From Actinocatenispora thailandica (lineage in GTDB: Bacteria; Actinomycetota; Actinomycetes; Mycobacteriales; Micromonosporaceae), in the NCBI RefSeq assembly GCF_016865425.1, contig NZ_AP023355.1:4152198-4216197 (forward strand): a DNA stretch of 64,000 nt, given 5' to 3'. Made by a program: the position numbers and the translations under genes. Each line of letters opens with the position of its first letter. Position 1 is the stretch's first letter. Of this stretch, positions 25,299 through 34,080 are shown piece by piece. The notes beneath the pieces were generated by a model. That model did not search any database, was not told the origin of the DNA, and worked only from the letters and a program-made list of their open reading frames with translations.

Positions 25299-25934
25299 AT
25301 GTACCTGACCGTTTTCGGCGCCACTGGCACCGTTGGTAGCGCCGTGCTCGACGAGGCGCTGGCGCGCGGTCACCGCGTCACCGCCGCCGTGCGCAACCCG
25401 GCCCGTACCGCCGAGCTGCCGGCCGGGGCGGAACCGGCCGTCGCCGACGCGGCGGACGCCGCGCAGGTTGCCACCCTCGCCCGGGACCGGGACGCGGTGA
25501 TCGGCGCGACCCGGCCGCCGGACGGCCACGAGTCGCGACTGGGTCGCATGGCGAGCGCGCTGCTCACCGGTACCAGCGCCGGCGGAAGCCGGTTGCTGCT
25601 GGTCGGCGGCGCGGCGACGTTGACGGTGCCGGACACCGGGCGCCGGCTGATCGACGACCCGCGGTACCTGCCGGCGGCGGCGCGGGCGATCGCAGCGGCC
25701 TGCGTCGACCAGCTCGCCCGCTGCCGTGAGCACGACGGCGACTGGACCTATTTGAGCCCGCCGGCTCAGCTGGACGACGGTCCGCGGACCGGCCGGTACC
25801 GGGTCGGCCGCGACGAGTTGGTGGTCGACGAGGCCGGCGAGTCCCGGATCTCGGTGGCGGATCTCGCGGTGGCGCTGGTGGACGAGCTGGAACGGCCGGC
25901 GCACCGCCGGTGCCGTTTCACCGTCGGCTACTGA
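25299..25934 (+). CDS. NAD(P)H-binding atypical short-chain dehydrogenase
   Basis: A 211-residue Rossmann protein of the NmrA/NAD(P)-binding group. It has GATGTVG at residues 7-13 and an AAVRNPAR strand-2 turn that suits NADP. The catalytic Tyr-x-x-x-Lys is absent. ATG 25299 follows GGAGGACCC. Its place behind the MarR-controlled exporter suggests a stress or redox role (inference). Confidence 0.82.
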   Translation: MYLTVFGATGTVGSAVLDEALARGHRVTAAVRNPARTAELPAGAEPAVADAADAAQVATLARDRDAVIGATRPPDGHESRLGRMASALLTGTSAGGSRLLLVGGAATLTVPDTGRRLIDDPRYLPAAARAIAAACVDQLARCREHDGDWTYLSPPAQLDDGPRTGRYRVGRDELVVDEAGESRISVADLAVALVDELERPAHRRCRFTVGY

Positions 25935-26105
25935 AACCGAGCCGGCCGGGCCGGCGGGCGCGCCGCTGACCCGGCCGGTTCGGTCCGGTGCAGCGCGACC
26001 GGCTGACTCGGTACGGCCGGCAAGCTCGGCACGGTCGATCGGGTCAGCCCCGCCGGCGAGCTCGGCGGCCTCAGCGCGGTGGGCCGGCTCGGCGCGGCCG
26101 ATCGG

Positions 26106-26537
26106 TCAGCTGTGCACCATGATCGAACCGGCCGCGCCGTCGTGCAGGCCACGGCCGCCGGGGCCGACGACGACCGGCGGCACGACCAGGCAGAGCAGGA
26201 AGCCCCGCAGCAGCGCCCGCAACACGCCGATCCGGCCGTGGTCGGACACCCGGACGCAGGCGATGCGGGCGATGCGCATGCCGACCGTCTGGCCGAACAG
26301 GCCGACGAAGAACCCGTACTCGACGATCAGCACCGGGTAGGCCCAGAAACCCACCATGGTCTGGTTGGAGAACACCCCGGTCAGTCGGGCCAGCACGGTG
26401 CCGACCAGCAGGCACAGGATCCAGTCGAGCACCAGCGCGACGAACCGCTTGCCCCAGGTGGCGGGGCTGCCCGGCTCGGCCGGCGCGTTCGGGTCGGCGG
26501 GCCGGTCGGTGGTCTGCTGGGACGAGCGCTGGCTCAC
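26106..26537 (-). CDS. RDD family membrane protein
   Basis: A 143-residue protein. A polar Ser/Pro-rich N-terminus is followed by an RDD-type first helix (KRFVALVLDWILC, with conserved Arg and Asp), a second helix and a GQTVGMRIARIACV segment. RDD proteins next to glnA are a conserved actinobacterial arrangement. Function is unknown, though some RDD proteins affect cation homeostasis. The GTG start 26537 is divergent from glnA. Confidence 0.85.
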   Translation of the reverse strand: MSQRSSQQTTDRPADPNAPAEPGSPATWGKRFVALVLDWILCLLVGTVLARLTGVFSNQTMVGFWAYPVLIVEYGFFVGLFGQTVGMRIARIACVRVSDHGRIGVLRALLRGFLLCLVVPPVVVGPGGRGLHDGAAGSIMVHS

Positions 26538-26732
26538 CAGGCCAGCTTACGGCGAGCGGGAGCCGGCGACCTCCGCGGGTCGTGCCCTTATCACAGCGAC
26601 CACCGCTCTGGCGGAAACCCGGCGGGCACGTAACAGCGGCGAAACAATGCAGATACGGCCGGGCAACGGCGGGTTCCTACCCTGACCCGGTACCCGGGGG
26701 TACGCATCGGAACGCGAGACGACGGAGGACAC

Positions 26733-28157
26733 GTGTTCGACAACTCCGAGGCACTGCTGAAGTATCTGGCCGACGACGGCGTACGGTTCGTCGACGTCCG
26801 GTTCTGCGACCTGCCGGGGGTGATGCAGCACTTCACGGTGCCGGTCGAGTCGTTCGATGCCGACGTGTTCACCGACGGGCTGGCCTTCGACGGGTCCTCG
26901 ATCCGCGGGTTCCAGCAGATCCACGAGTCGGACATGCTGCTGCTGCCGGACCCGGCGACCGCGTTCATCGACCCGTTCCGGGCGGAGAAGACGCTGGCCC
27001 TGAACTTCTTCGTGCACGACCCGTTCACCCGCGAGCCGTACAGCCGCGACCCGCGCAACATCGCCCGCAAGGCCGAGACCTACCTGGCCGCGAGCGGCAT
27101 CGCCGACACCGCCTTCTTCGGCGCCGAGGCCGAGTTCTACCTGTTCGACTCGATCCGGTACGACACCGCCGCCCAGCACGGCTTCTACCACATCGACTCG
27201 ATCGAGGGCGCCTGGAACTCCGGCGCCGAGGAGGGCGGCCGCAACCTCGGTCACAAGATCAGCCACAAGGGCGGGTACTTCCCGGTGTCGCCGGTCGACC
27301 AGACCGCCGACCTGCGGGATGCGATCACCCGCCGGCTGATCGAGGCCGGGCTGACCGTCGAGCGGGCCCACCACGAGGTCGGCACCGCCGGGCAGGCCGA
27401 GATCAACTACAGGTTCTCCACCCTGCTGCACTCCGGCGACCAGGTGCAGCTGTTCAAGTACATCGTGAAGAACACCGCGCACGCCGCCGGCAAGACCGCG
27501 ACGTTCATGCCGAAGCCGCTGTTCGGCGACAACGGTTCGGGCATGCACACGCACCAGAGCCTGTGGTCCGGCGGCGACCCGCTGTTCTACGACGAGACCG
27601 GGTACGCCGGCCTGTCCGACATCGCCCGCTGGTACATCGGTGGGCTGCTGCACCACGCGCCGAGCCTGCTCGCGTTCACCAACCCGACGGTCAACTCGTA
27701 CCGCCGGCTGGTGCCGGGCTTCGAGGCGCCGGTCAACCTGGTGTACTCGCAGCGCAACCGCTCGGCCTGCACCCGGATCCCGGTGACCGGCACCAACCCG
27801 AAGGCGAAGCGGGTCGAGTTCCGGGTGCCGGACGCGTCCTCCAACCCGTACCTGGCGTTCTCCTCGATGCTGATGGCCGGCCTGGACGGGGTGCGCAACA
27901 AGATCGAGCCGCCGGAGCCGGTCGACAAGGACCTGTACGAGCTGCCGCCGGAGGAGTTCGCCGACGTCAAGCAGGTACCGGGGTCGCTGCCGGAGGTGCT
28001 CGACGCGCTGGAGGCCGACAACGAGTACCTGCTCGCCGGCGACGTGTTCACCTCCGACCTGATCGAGTCGTGGGTGGACTACAAGCGCAGCAACGAGGTC
28101 GACCCGATCCGCCTGCGCCCCACCCCGCACGAGTTCGCCCTCTACTACGACGTCTGA
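26733..28157 (+). CDS. glnA: Type I glutamine synthetase
   Basis: A 474-residue GSI-beta enzyme that makes glutamine from glutamate, ammonia and ATP, the main ammonium assimilation step. Signatures visible are [10 protein letters not shown], the ATP-binding [17 protein letters not shown] and [18 protein letters not shown]. The adenylylation tyrosine lies in [11 protein letters not shown] near residue 402, so control by a GlnE-type adenylyltransferase is expected. GTG 26733 has GGAGG upstream. A 25-bp tandem repeat begins inside its stop codon, and a strong terminator hairpin follows. Confidence 0.97.
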   Translation: MFDNSEALLKYLADDGVRFVDVRFCDLPGVMQHFTVPVESFDADVFTDGLAFDGSSIRGFQQIHESDMLLLPDPATAFIDPFRAEKTLALNFFVHDPFTREPYSRDPRNIARKAETYLAASGIADTAFFGAEAEFYLFDSIRYDTAAQHGFYHIDSIEGAWNSGAEEGGRNLGHKISHKGGYFPVSPVDQTADLRDAITRRLIEAGLTVERAHHEVGTAGQAEINYRFSTLLHSGDQVQLFKYIVKNTAHAAGKTATFMPKPLFGDNGSGMHTHQSLWSGGDPLFYDETGYAGLSDIARWYIGGLLHHAPSLLAFTNPTVNSYRRLVPGFEAPVNLVYSQRNRSACTRIPVTGTNPKAKRVEFRVPDASSNPYLAFSSMLMAGLDGVRNKIEPPEPVDKDLYELPPEEFADVKQVPGSLPEVLDALEADNEYLLAGDVFTSDLIESWVDYKRSNEVDPIRLRPTPHEFALYYDV

Positions 28158-28289
28158 TCGCCCACGGCGATGTGACGTCCGATCGCCCACGGCGATGTGA
28201 CGTCCGATCGCCCACGGCGATGTGACGTCCGATCGCCCACGGCGATGTGACGTCCGATCGCCCACGGCGATGTGACGTCCGATCGCCCA
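28156..28289. repeat. 25-bp tandem repeat, five copies plus a partial, after glnA
   Basis: Units start at 28156, 28181, 28206, 28231 and 28256, with nine bases of a sixth. The first overlaps the glnA stop codon. Each unit contains the mini-hairpin ATCGCC-CAC-GGCGAT followed by GTGACGTCC. Copies are identical and have no spacers. Confidence 0.85.
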
Positions 28290-28298
28290 GCAACCGAA

Positions 28299-28336
28299 AC
28301 AGCGCCCGTCACCGGACCACCGGCGACGGGCGCTGT
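28299..28336 (+). terminator. glnA terminator hairpin
   Basis: Perfect 12-bp arms ACAGCGCCCGTC / GACGGGCGCTGT enclose a 14-base loop just after the repeat array. Confidence 0.7.
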
Positions 28337-28394
28337 CGCGTACTGGGCGATTGGCGAATCGGCTGGGTGGGCCCTCGGCAGGCAGGACGCGGCG

Positions 28395-28649
28395 CTACTC
28401 AGGCTTGCGCCAGGACTCCCGGGGCGCCGCGTAGACGCCCTGCCGAGGCCGCACCCGGACCATGCCCCACTCCACGAGCCCGGCGATCGCCCGGCGCGCG
28501 GTCCCGCGGGCGACTCCGTACGCCTGGGCGATGATGTTCTCCGACATCACCCGCTGGCCGGGCTGATACGCCCCGGAGCGGATCTGCTTCTCGACGTCGA
28601 GGGCGATCTGCTCCCACTTCGGCACTTCGATGTCCGGCACGGCCTCCAT
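28395..28649 (-). CDS. Short GntR-type winged-helix regulator without effector domain
   Basis: An 84-residue protein that is essentially one GntR winged helix: KWEQIALDVEKQIRSGAYQPG, then SENIIAQAYGVARGTARRAI and the wing VRVRPRQGVYAAP. There is no ligand domain. Stand-alone GntR proteins of this kind are common in actinobacterial integrated plasmids and accessory loci, but no integrase is nearby. ATG 28649. A palindrome in its upstream region may be its own operator. Confidence 0.8.
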   Translation of the reverse strand: MEAVPDIEVPKWEQIALDVEKQIRSGAYQPGQRVMSENIIAQAYGVARGTARRAIAGLVEWGMVRVRPRQGVYAAPRESWRKPE

Positions 28650-28704
28650 CCCCTCACCCTGACGGCGGCAAGGTGCTCGCGAGCCAGCATATACACCCCT
28701 ACAT

Positions 28705-28714
28705 ACCCATGGGT
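28705..28714. promoter_or_regulatory. Palindrome ACCCATGGGT upstream of the GntR gene
   Basis: A 10-bp perfect palindrome in an AT-richer stretch (28690-28730) that also contains TTGTAC and TATGTA on the minus strand. It probably overlaps the gntR promoter. Confidence 0.35.
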
Positions 28715-28844
28715 GAGACTGTACAAGAGTGGTTCAAGCAAGTAGCCTGGCCTCACTGCGCAAACAGGGCAGGGTGCCGTCGGATTCGGGGCCATCGACC
28801 CTGTCGCACGCTGCCTGTGTGACACGGGGTCGTGTCGTGCTCGG

Positions 28845-28873
28845 TTGCGTTCGTCACGTTGCCCCCCTAGCGT
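28845..28873 (+). promoter_or_regulatory. Promoter of the 57-residue gene
   Basis: TTGCGT and TAGCGT are separated by 17 bp and end 35 bp before ATG 28909. This is a plausible housekeeping sigma promoter. Confidence 0.4.
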
Positions 28874-28908
28874 CGAGACGACGAGTCGCGGGCAACGAAC
28901 GGAGCGTC

Positions 28909-29082
28909 ATGTTGTATCCGGGCACCAACGGCCAGTGGGTCCGTACCCACGACAAGGAGAGTGTCGAGGCGTTTCAGGCCGAGCAGAAGATGCGCTCGGA
29001 GATGGAACGCGACCAGTTGGAGCGGTCGCGCGAGTTCCGCAGCCGGCTGTGGGACCGGATCCTCAGCTGGTTCCGCCGCTGA
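28909..29082 (+). CDS. Small charged hypothetical protein
   Basis: A 57-residue protein starting at ATG 28909 with CGGAG upstream. The middle is a highly charged helix (EAFQAEQKMRSEMERDQLER), and it ends in a short amphipathic WDRILSWFRR tail that could touch the membrane. No family is recognised. A promoter-like pair precedes it. Confidence 0.55.
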   Translation: MLYPGTNGQWVRTHDKESVEAFQAEQKMRSEMERDQLERSREFRSRLWDRILSWFRR

Positions 29083-29146
29083 CAGCCATCACTCACACCT
29101 GCGATGCGCGAGTCGTGTTCTGCACTCAGGGGGAACGCGGTCCGCA

Positions 29147-29767
29147 TCACGACCCGTATCCCGGCGCCGTTGCCGCATTGCTCGGGCTGGTGCGGAGGTG
29201 GGTGAGCAGGACGTCGAAGACGGCGTCGAGGTGGTCGGTGCGGCCGGTGGAGCGCAGCACCTGGACGCCGCCCTGGATGCCGGCGACGAACGCGGCCGCG
29301 GTGCGGTCGGCGTCGAGATCCAGGCGAATCCGGCCGGCGGCCTGCATCGCCTCGATGCCGGCACGGATGTGCTGCTGCCACTGGGCGAGCAGGGTGCGGA
29401 TCACCTCGGCGGCACCCGGTGTGCTGGTCAGCTGGCTCATCAGTGAGCCGAGCGGGCAGTTGGCGCCCTGCGCGCGGTAGCGGGCGAGCACCGCGTCGCG
29501 CCAGCGCTGCCAGGCCGGCCAGGAGGTCAGCGCGCCGAGGTGCGGCTGCTGGTCGGCGAGCACCCGGTCGGCCTCGTACCGCGCGACCGCGAGCAGCAGC
29601 TCCTCCTTGCCGCCGGGAAAGTAGTGGAACAGCTGCCCCTTGCTGGTGCCGGTGATCGCCCGGACGTCGTCGAGGGTCAGCTCCCCCGGCTCGGCGCTGT
29701 GCAGGTGCGCCGCCGCGCCGTCGATGATGCGTTGCCGGGTCGCGCGGCCCTTCGCGGTGATCCCCAC
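29147..29767 (-). CDS. TetR-family transcriptional regulator
   Basis: A 206-residue repressor. The N-terminal HTH is clear (LTLDDVRAITGTSKGQLFHYFPGG), and a ligand domain follows containing NCPLGSLMSQL, as in the TetR subgroup often paired with SDR or quinone enzymes. The start is GTG 29767. It is divergent from the SDR gene, with two similar palindromes between, so it probably controls both. Confidence 0.88.
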   Translation of the reverse strand: MGITAKGRATRQRIIDGAAAHLHSAEPGELTLDDVRAITGTSKGQLFHYFPGGKEELLLAVARYEADRVLADQQPHLGALTSWPAWQRWRDAVLARYRAQGANCPLGSLMSQLTSTPGAAEVIRTLLAQWQQHIRAGIEAMQAAGRIRLDLDADRTAAAFVAGIQGGVQVLRSTGRTDHLDAVFDVLLTHLRTSPSNAATAPGYGS

Positions 29768-29785
29768 CGGTTGAGGGTAACTTTC

Positions 29786-29879
29786 CTGGACCTAGCAGTC
29801 CAGACACAGTCTCGGAACCACGCATCAAAGGCTCCATGGAAACCGGCATTGCATCGCAATTCCTGGACTGGCGGGTCCA
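29786..29879. promoter_or_regulatory. Twin TetR operator candidates
   Basis: CTGGACCTAGCAGTCCAG at 29786-29803 (6-bp arms, 6-bp centre) and TGGACTGGCGGGTCCA at 29864-29879 (5-bp arms) share the TGGAC-N6-GTCCA pattern. Each lies close to one of the divergent genes. Confidence 0.6.
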
Positions 29880-29904
29880 AAAATGGCGGCCTAGCGTCCA
29901 GCTC

Positions 29905-30678
29905 ATGACAACACGACTGCGGGGCCGGACGGCCCTGGTCACCGGATCCACCAGCAACATCGGCCGCGCCATCGCGCTCGCCTTCGCCACGGAGGGCGCG
30001 CACGTGGTGGTCTCCGGCCGGGACAGGAACCGCGGCGATGCCGTGGTGGCCGAGATCGAGCGCGCCGGCGGCCGGGCCGAGTTCGTCCGCGCCGAGCTGG
30101 ACGGGACGGCCGAGGCCAGCCAGGCGCTCGCGGCCGAGGCGACCCGCCGGCTCGGCGGGCGGCTCGACATCCTGGTCAACAACGCCGGGATCTATCCGCC
30201 GGGGACGACCGCGACGACCGATCCGGCGACCTTCGACCGGGTGTACGGGGTGAACGTGAAGGCACCGTTCTTCCTCACCCAGGCGGTCGCGCCGGCGATG
30301 GCGTCCGGAGGCGGCGGGGTGATCGTCAACCTCGGCTCCTGGGTCGCGCGGCGCGGGCTGCCGGTCGGCGCGCTGTACGCCTCGACCAAGGGCGCGATGG
30401 AGACGCTCACCCGCGCCTGGTCCGCCGAGTTCGGCGGCCGGGGCGTCCGGGTCAACGCGATCTCGCCGGGCGTCATCCGCGATCCCGGGCTCGACCCGGC
30501 GAGCGAGTTCGCCGGCGAGGCGCTGATGCGCGGCACGCCCGCGGGCGCCGCCGGGCACCCGGACGCGATCGCCGCCGCGGCGGTGTACCTCGCGTCCGAC
30601 GACGCCGCGTTCGTGCACGGCGCGGTGCTCGACGTCGACGGCGGCCGCACCGGCGTCACCGCTACCGGCGACATCTGA
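29905..30678 (+). CDS. Short-chain dehydrogenase/reductase
   Basis: A 257-residue classical SDR with the cofactor motif TGSTSNIG, the structural NNAG, the catalytic YASTK and DVDGGRT near the C-terminus. The Arg of SGRDRN after strand 2 favours NADPH. ATG 29905 is chosen over 29836 because the Rossmann fold begins within ten residues. Substrate unknown; it is under the divergent TetR. Confidence 0.87.
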   Translation: MTTRLRGRTALVTGSTSNIGRAIALAFATEGAHVVVSGRDRNRGDAVVAEIERAGGRAEFVRAELDGTAEASQALAAEATRRLGGRLDILVNNAGIYPPGTTATTDPATFDRVYGVNVKAPFFLTQAVAPAMASGGGGVIVNLGSWVARRGLPVGALYASTKGAMETLTRAWSAEFGGRGVRVNAISPGVIRDPGLDPASEFAGEALMRGTPAGAAGHPDAIAAAAVYLASDDAAFVHGAVLDVDGGRTGVTATGDI

Positions 30679-30747
30679 ACGGCGGCGCCGGCGTCACCGG
30701 CACCGGCACCGGCACCGGCACCGGCGACATCCGAACGGCGGCGCCGG
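30664..30747. repeat. 28-bp direct repeat flanking (CACCGG)n at the SDR 3' end
   Basis: Two 28-bp copies with one mismatch (30664-30691, 30720-30747) flank about five CACCGG units. The first copy contains the SDR stop codon; in the second the TGA is changed to CGA. Confidence 0.65.
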
Positions 30748-30786
30748 TCAGCCGGTGGGCGCGCACTCCGGTACCGGTCGCCGCGC

Positions 30787-32970
30787 TCACCGGCTGGCCG
30801 GTACCGGGCGGCGCGCGCGAGCCCAGGCGGTGAGCGGGGCGGTGGCCTTCAGGATCACCTCGTCGAACTCGTCCGCCGGGTCGGAGTCGAGCACGATCGC
30901 GCCGCCGGCGCCGATGTGCAGCTCGTCGCCGTATCGCACCGCGGTACGGATGACGATGCTCAGGTCGGCGCCGCCGGTCAGGCCGAAGTAGCCGAGGGTG
31001 CCGGAGTAGACGCCGCGGGCGGCCGGTTCGAGCCGGTCGAGGATCTCCATCGTGCGCTGCTTCGGTGCCCCGGTCATCGAGCCACCGGGGAAGCAGTGCC
31101 GAAGGCAGTCGACCGCGTCCACGCCCGGGCGCAGCTGCCCGGACACCGTCGACACCAGCTGGTGCATCGTCCGGTACGACTCGACGGCGAGGTACCGGTC
31201 GACCGCGACCGAGCCGACCCGGCACACCTGACCGACGTCGTTGCGCAGCAGGTCGACGATCATCAGGCTCTCCGCCCGGGTCTTCGCGTCGCCGGCCAGC
31301 CGGGCGGCGAGCTGCGCGTCTCGTGCCGGGTCGGGGTGCCGCGGCGCGGTGCCCTTGATCGGCCGGGTCTCGACCCGGCCGGCCGGCGTCACCCGCAGGA
31401 ACCGTTCCGGCGAGGAGCTGGACACGCAGACACCGCCGATCCGCAGCAGCGCCGCGTGCGGGGCCGGGTTGAGGCGCCGCAGCTGCCGGTACAGGGCGAG
31501 GTCGTCGCCGTGGAACGGCACCCGCACGGCGTTGGTCAGGCAGATCTCGTAGCTCTGGCCGCGGCGCAGCTCGCGCTGGCACTCGGCGATCCGGTCCAGG
31601 TACGCCGCCCGGTCCAGCGCCAGGTGCGGTACCGGGTCCGGTACCGCACCGTCCGCCTCGGCCCCGCAGCCGGCGTACCCACCGGCACCGGAGCCGGCGT
31701 GGCTGCCGGTGCCGGGACCGGCGGCGGGCGTCGGCGGGAGCGCGGCGAGGCGGGTCCCGGTCGCGGCGAGCCAGTCGCGGGCGGCGCGCTCGTCGCCGCG
31801 CTGTACCGCGGCGCGCTCGTCGCCTCGGTACAGCGCGAGCAGGTGGGTGACGCCGCGCTCGTGGTCGACGGCGACGAGCCGGTCGGCGAAGATCCAGCAG
31901 GCGTCCGGGGTCGGCGAGCGGTGCGCGGCGGCCGCACCGCAGTCGGCCTTCAGCTCGTAGCCGAACCAGCCGACATACCCACCGGTGAAGTCGAACGGCA
32001 GTCCCGTGCCGGCGATCCGGCGCCGGGCGAGCTGCTGTCGGAGCACGTCGAACGCGGTGCCCGGTTCGACCCGGGTGCCGGCCGCCGACCGTACCGTCAC
32101 GCCGGCGTCGCCGACCCGGTAGGTCAGCGTCTCGGCGAGCGGCCCGGACGCGTCACCCAGGAACGAGAACCGGGACAGTCCCGGTTCGACCCGGCTGCTG
32201 TCCAGCCAGAAACAGTCCGGCGAGCCGGCGAACAGCGCCTCGAACGCCGCCTCGGTGTCGACCGCGACCGGCAGCTCGGCCCGGCACAGTCGCAGCCCCG
32301 ACGCACCGGTCGCCGGTACCGGCGACCCGGCCGGTGCGGCGGCGCGCGGCGGGGTCGGTCCGGGCTGGACGGGCAGCCGGGGGCGGGCAGCGGCGGCGAT
32401 CGACAGGTCGCGGAAGTTGGTCAGCAGCTCGCGGCCGAAGGTGGACGCGACCGACTCCGGGTGGAACTGGACACCCCAGCGCGGGCGGTCGCGATGCCGG
32501 ATCGCCATCACGACACCGTCGTCGGCCCAGGCGGTCGCGACGTAGTCGGGCGGCAGCGGCTCGGCGACCCGCAGCGAGTGGTAGCGGACCGCGACGAACT
32601 CGTCGGGTACGCCGGCGAACAGGGCGTCGCCGGTGTGGGTGATGCGGGCGAGCCGGCCGTGCTCGGGCCGCGGGGCCGGCCCCACGGTGCCGCCGGACAG
32701 CCAGGCGAGCGCCTGATGGCCGAGGCAGACGCCGAGCACCGGCAGGTCGGTACCGGCCAGCAGCGCCGGCACCAGGCCGAGGTCGCGGGCGACGGCGGGA
32801 TGCCCGGGGCCGGGTGAGACGACGATGTTGTCGAAAGCGGCGAGGTCGAGGCTGGTGAGCGCGGCGTCGTCGTTCGTGACGACCACCGGCTCGGCGCCGT
32901 TGACCTCGGCGAGCAGCTGGAACAGGTTGAACGTGTAGGAGTCGTGGTTGTCGACCAGCAGCGTGCGCAC
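30787..32970 (-). CDS. pabAB: Fused aminodeoxychorismate synthase (PabA-PabB)
   Basis: A 727-residue fusion. An N-terminal class I glutamine amidotransferase (GVCLGHQAL, Cys near 80; VQFHPES) is joined to a C-terminal chorismate-binding domain with GQSYEICLTN, PIKGTAPR near 536 and FPGGSMTGAPK near 630. The Lys of PIKGT marks aminodeoxychorismate synthase rather than anthranilate synthase. The product feeds p-aminobenzoate, for folate or for antibiotics in Streptomyces. GTG 32970 is taken as start (GGGGGAG five bases before). A Gly/Pro-rich linker of about 30 residues and an extended 420-450 region are poorly conserved. It lies 246 bp downstream of the methyltransferase gene and may be independent. 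Confidence 0.9.
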   Translation of the reverse strand: MRTLLVDNHDSYTFNLFQLLAEVNGAEPVVVTNDDAALTSLDLAAFDNIVVSPGPGHPAVARDLGLVPALLAGTDLPVLGVCLGHQALAWLSGGTVGPAPRPEHGRLARITHTGDALFAGVPDEFVAVRYHSLRVAEPLPPDYVATAWADDGVVMAIRHRDRPRWGVQFHPESVASTFGRELLTNFRDLSIAAAARPRLPVQPGPTPPRAAAPAGSPVPATGASGLRLCRAELPVAVDTEAAFEALFAGSPDCFWLDSSRVEPGLSRFSFLGDASGPLAETLTYRVGDAGVTVRSAAGTRVEPGTAFDVLRQQLARRRIAGTGLPFDFTGGYVGWFGYELKADCGAAAAHRSPTPDACWIFADRLVAVDHERGVTHLLALYRGDERAAVQRGDERAARDWLAATGTRLAALPPTPAAGPGTGSHAGSGAGGYAGCGAEADGAVPDPVPHLALDRAAYLDRIAECQRELRRGQSYEICLTNAVRVPFHGDDLALYRQLRRLNPAPHAALLRIGGVCVSSSSPERFLRVTPAGRVETRPIKGTAPRHPDPARDAQLAARLAGDAKTRAESLMIVDLLRNDVGQVCRVGSVAVDRYLAVESYRTMHQLVSTVSGQLRPGVDAVDCLRHCFPGGSMTGAPKQRTMEILDRLEPAARGVYSGTLGYFGLTGGADLSIVIRTAVRYGDELHIGAGGAIVLDSDPADEFDEVILKATAPLTAWARARRPVPASR

Positions 32971-33216
32971 CACGACTCCCCCGAGATCACGCGGGCCGGG
33001 TGGCCGCACGCCGAGCGCACCACCGCGGTGCGGCACCCAGTAGACGGCGGCCGGTCCGGGGCTGTCAACGTGCCGGTGGTCGCACCGCGCCGGGCCGCCC
33101 GGCGCGGAATGTGATGCCGGGCGGCCCGGGGCCGGTACGCGGCGGGGCCGGTGGTGGCGGCGGCCGACGGTCCGCCGCCACCACCGGGGTCCGCCCGCGG
33201 TCGGCGGCCGGCCGCG

Positions 33217-34080
33217 TCAGACCCGGTCGGCGACGATGAGCAGGTAGTGGAAGCTGCCCTCGCGGTACGCGGTGAGGAACGCCTCCTCGATGCCGGTGGC
33301 CACCGACACGTGCTCGCGCAGCTCCCAGTACGGGATGGTGTGCGGGGTCAGGTCGACGACGGTGATCGGCACGAAGTTGTTCGCCGCCAGCGCCTTGAAG
33401 TAGTCGCTGCGCGGGTGGATGTTGCAGATGTACTTCTCGTCGATCCGGCTGACCGCCTTCGACCGGCCACCGGTCACGTCGTTGTAGCAGCCGGTGATGC
33501 ACACGTACCGGCCGCCGTAGGACAGCAGCCGCGCGAACTCGGCGAACAGCGGGAACAGGTCGACGTACATGGTGGTCTCGTTGGTCCAGATCGCCTGCCG
33601 CGACCCGGTGTCGAAGCCGGTGTCGAGCATGTTGCGGAAGTGGTACCGGACCTGGTCGTCCACCCCGCGCGCGGCGGCCTGCTCGTTCGCGAACTGCACC
33701 TGGTACTCGGAGATCGAGACGCCGTCGACCGCGCAGCCGAAGCGCTGGTTGGCCATGATGCTGGTGCCGCCGCGGCCGGAGCCGGCGTCCAGCAGCCGGT
33801 CGGTCGACTCGATCGGGCCGAGGTGGTCGAGCAGCAGGTCGGCCTGCGCGGTCTCCAGCCGGTGCAGTTCGGCGATGATCCGCTCGTCCCGGGTGGCGGC
33901 CGGCCCCTGCAGTACCGACGGGTCGTAGTCGCCGATGCCGTAGTGGTGGTGGAACAGCCCGTCGATCTCACCGAGCCGCAGGTTCACCGGGTCCTTGCGG
34001 TTGGTGTTCCAGTAGTTGGCGACCGACCGTTGGTACTCGGTGCGCAGTACGCCGGTCCCGGCCTGGCTGGTGGTGGTCAT
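33217..34080 (-). CDS. Geranyl diphosphate 2-C-methyltransferase
   Basis: A 287-residue SAM methyltransferase with the motif I LLDAGSGRGGTSIM near 95 and substrate motifs typical of GPP methyltransferase (HHHYGIGD, TNETTMYVDL). It converts GPP to 2-methyl-GPP, the precursor of the earthy odorant 2-methylisoborneol. Its ATG overlaps the cyclase stop by four bases, so the two are translationally coupled. The operon begins with the encapsulin shell gene. Confidence 0.92.
   Translation of the reverse strand: MTTTSQAGTGVLRTEYQRSVANYWNTNRKDPVNLRLGEIDGLFHHHYGIGDYDPSVLQGPAATRDERIIAELHRLETAQADLLLDHLGPIESTDRLLDAGSGRGGTSIMANQRFGCAVDGVSISEYQVQFANEQAAARGVDDQVRYHFRNMLDTGFDTGSRQAIWTNETTMYVDLFPLFAEFARLLSYGGRYVCITGCYNDVTGGRSKAVSRIDEKYICNIHPRSDYFKALAANNFVPITVVDLTPHTIPYWELREHVSVATGIEEAFLTAYREGSFHYLLIVADRV

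Noticed and set aside
26538-26732. Riboswitch before glnA
   Set aside because: No glutamine riboswitch-like or other known fold could be recognised in the 195-bp region.
28156-28289. Possible CRISPR array after glnA
   Set aside because: The 25-bp units are directly adjacent with no spacers and no cas genes are present. It is a plain tandem repeat.
30787-32970. Anthranilate synthase TrpE-TrpG fusion
   Set aside because: The chorismate-binding domain has PIKGT with the catalytic Lys, typical of aminodeoxychorismate synthase.
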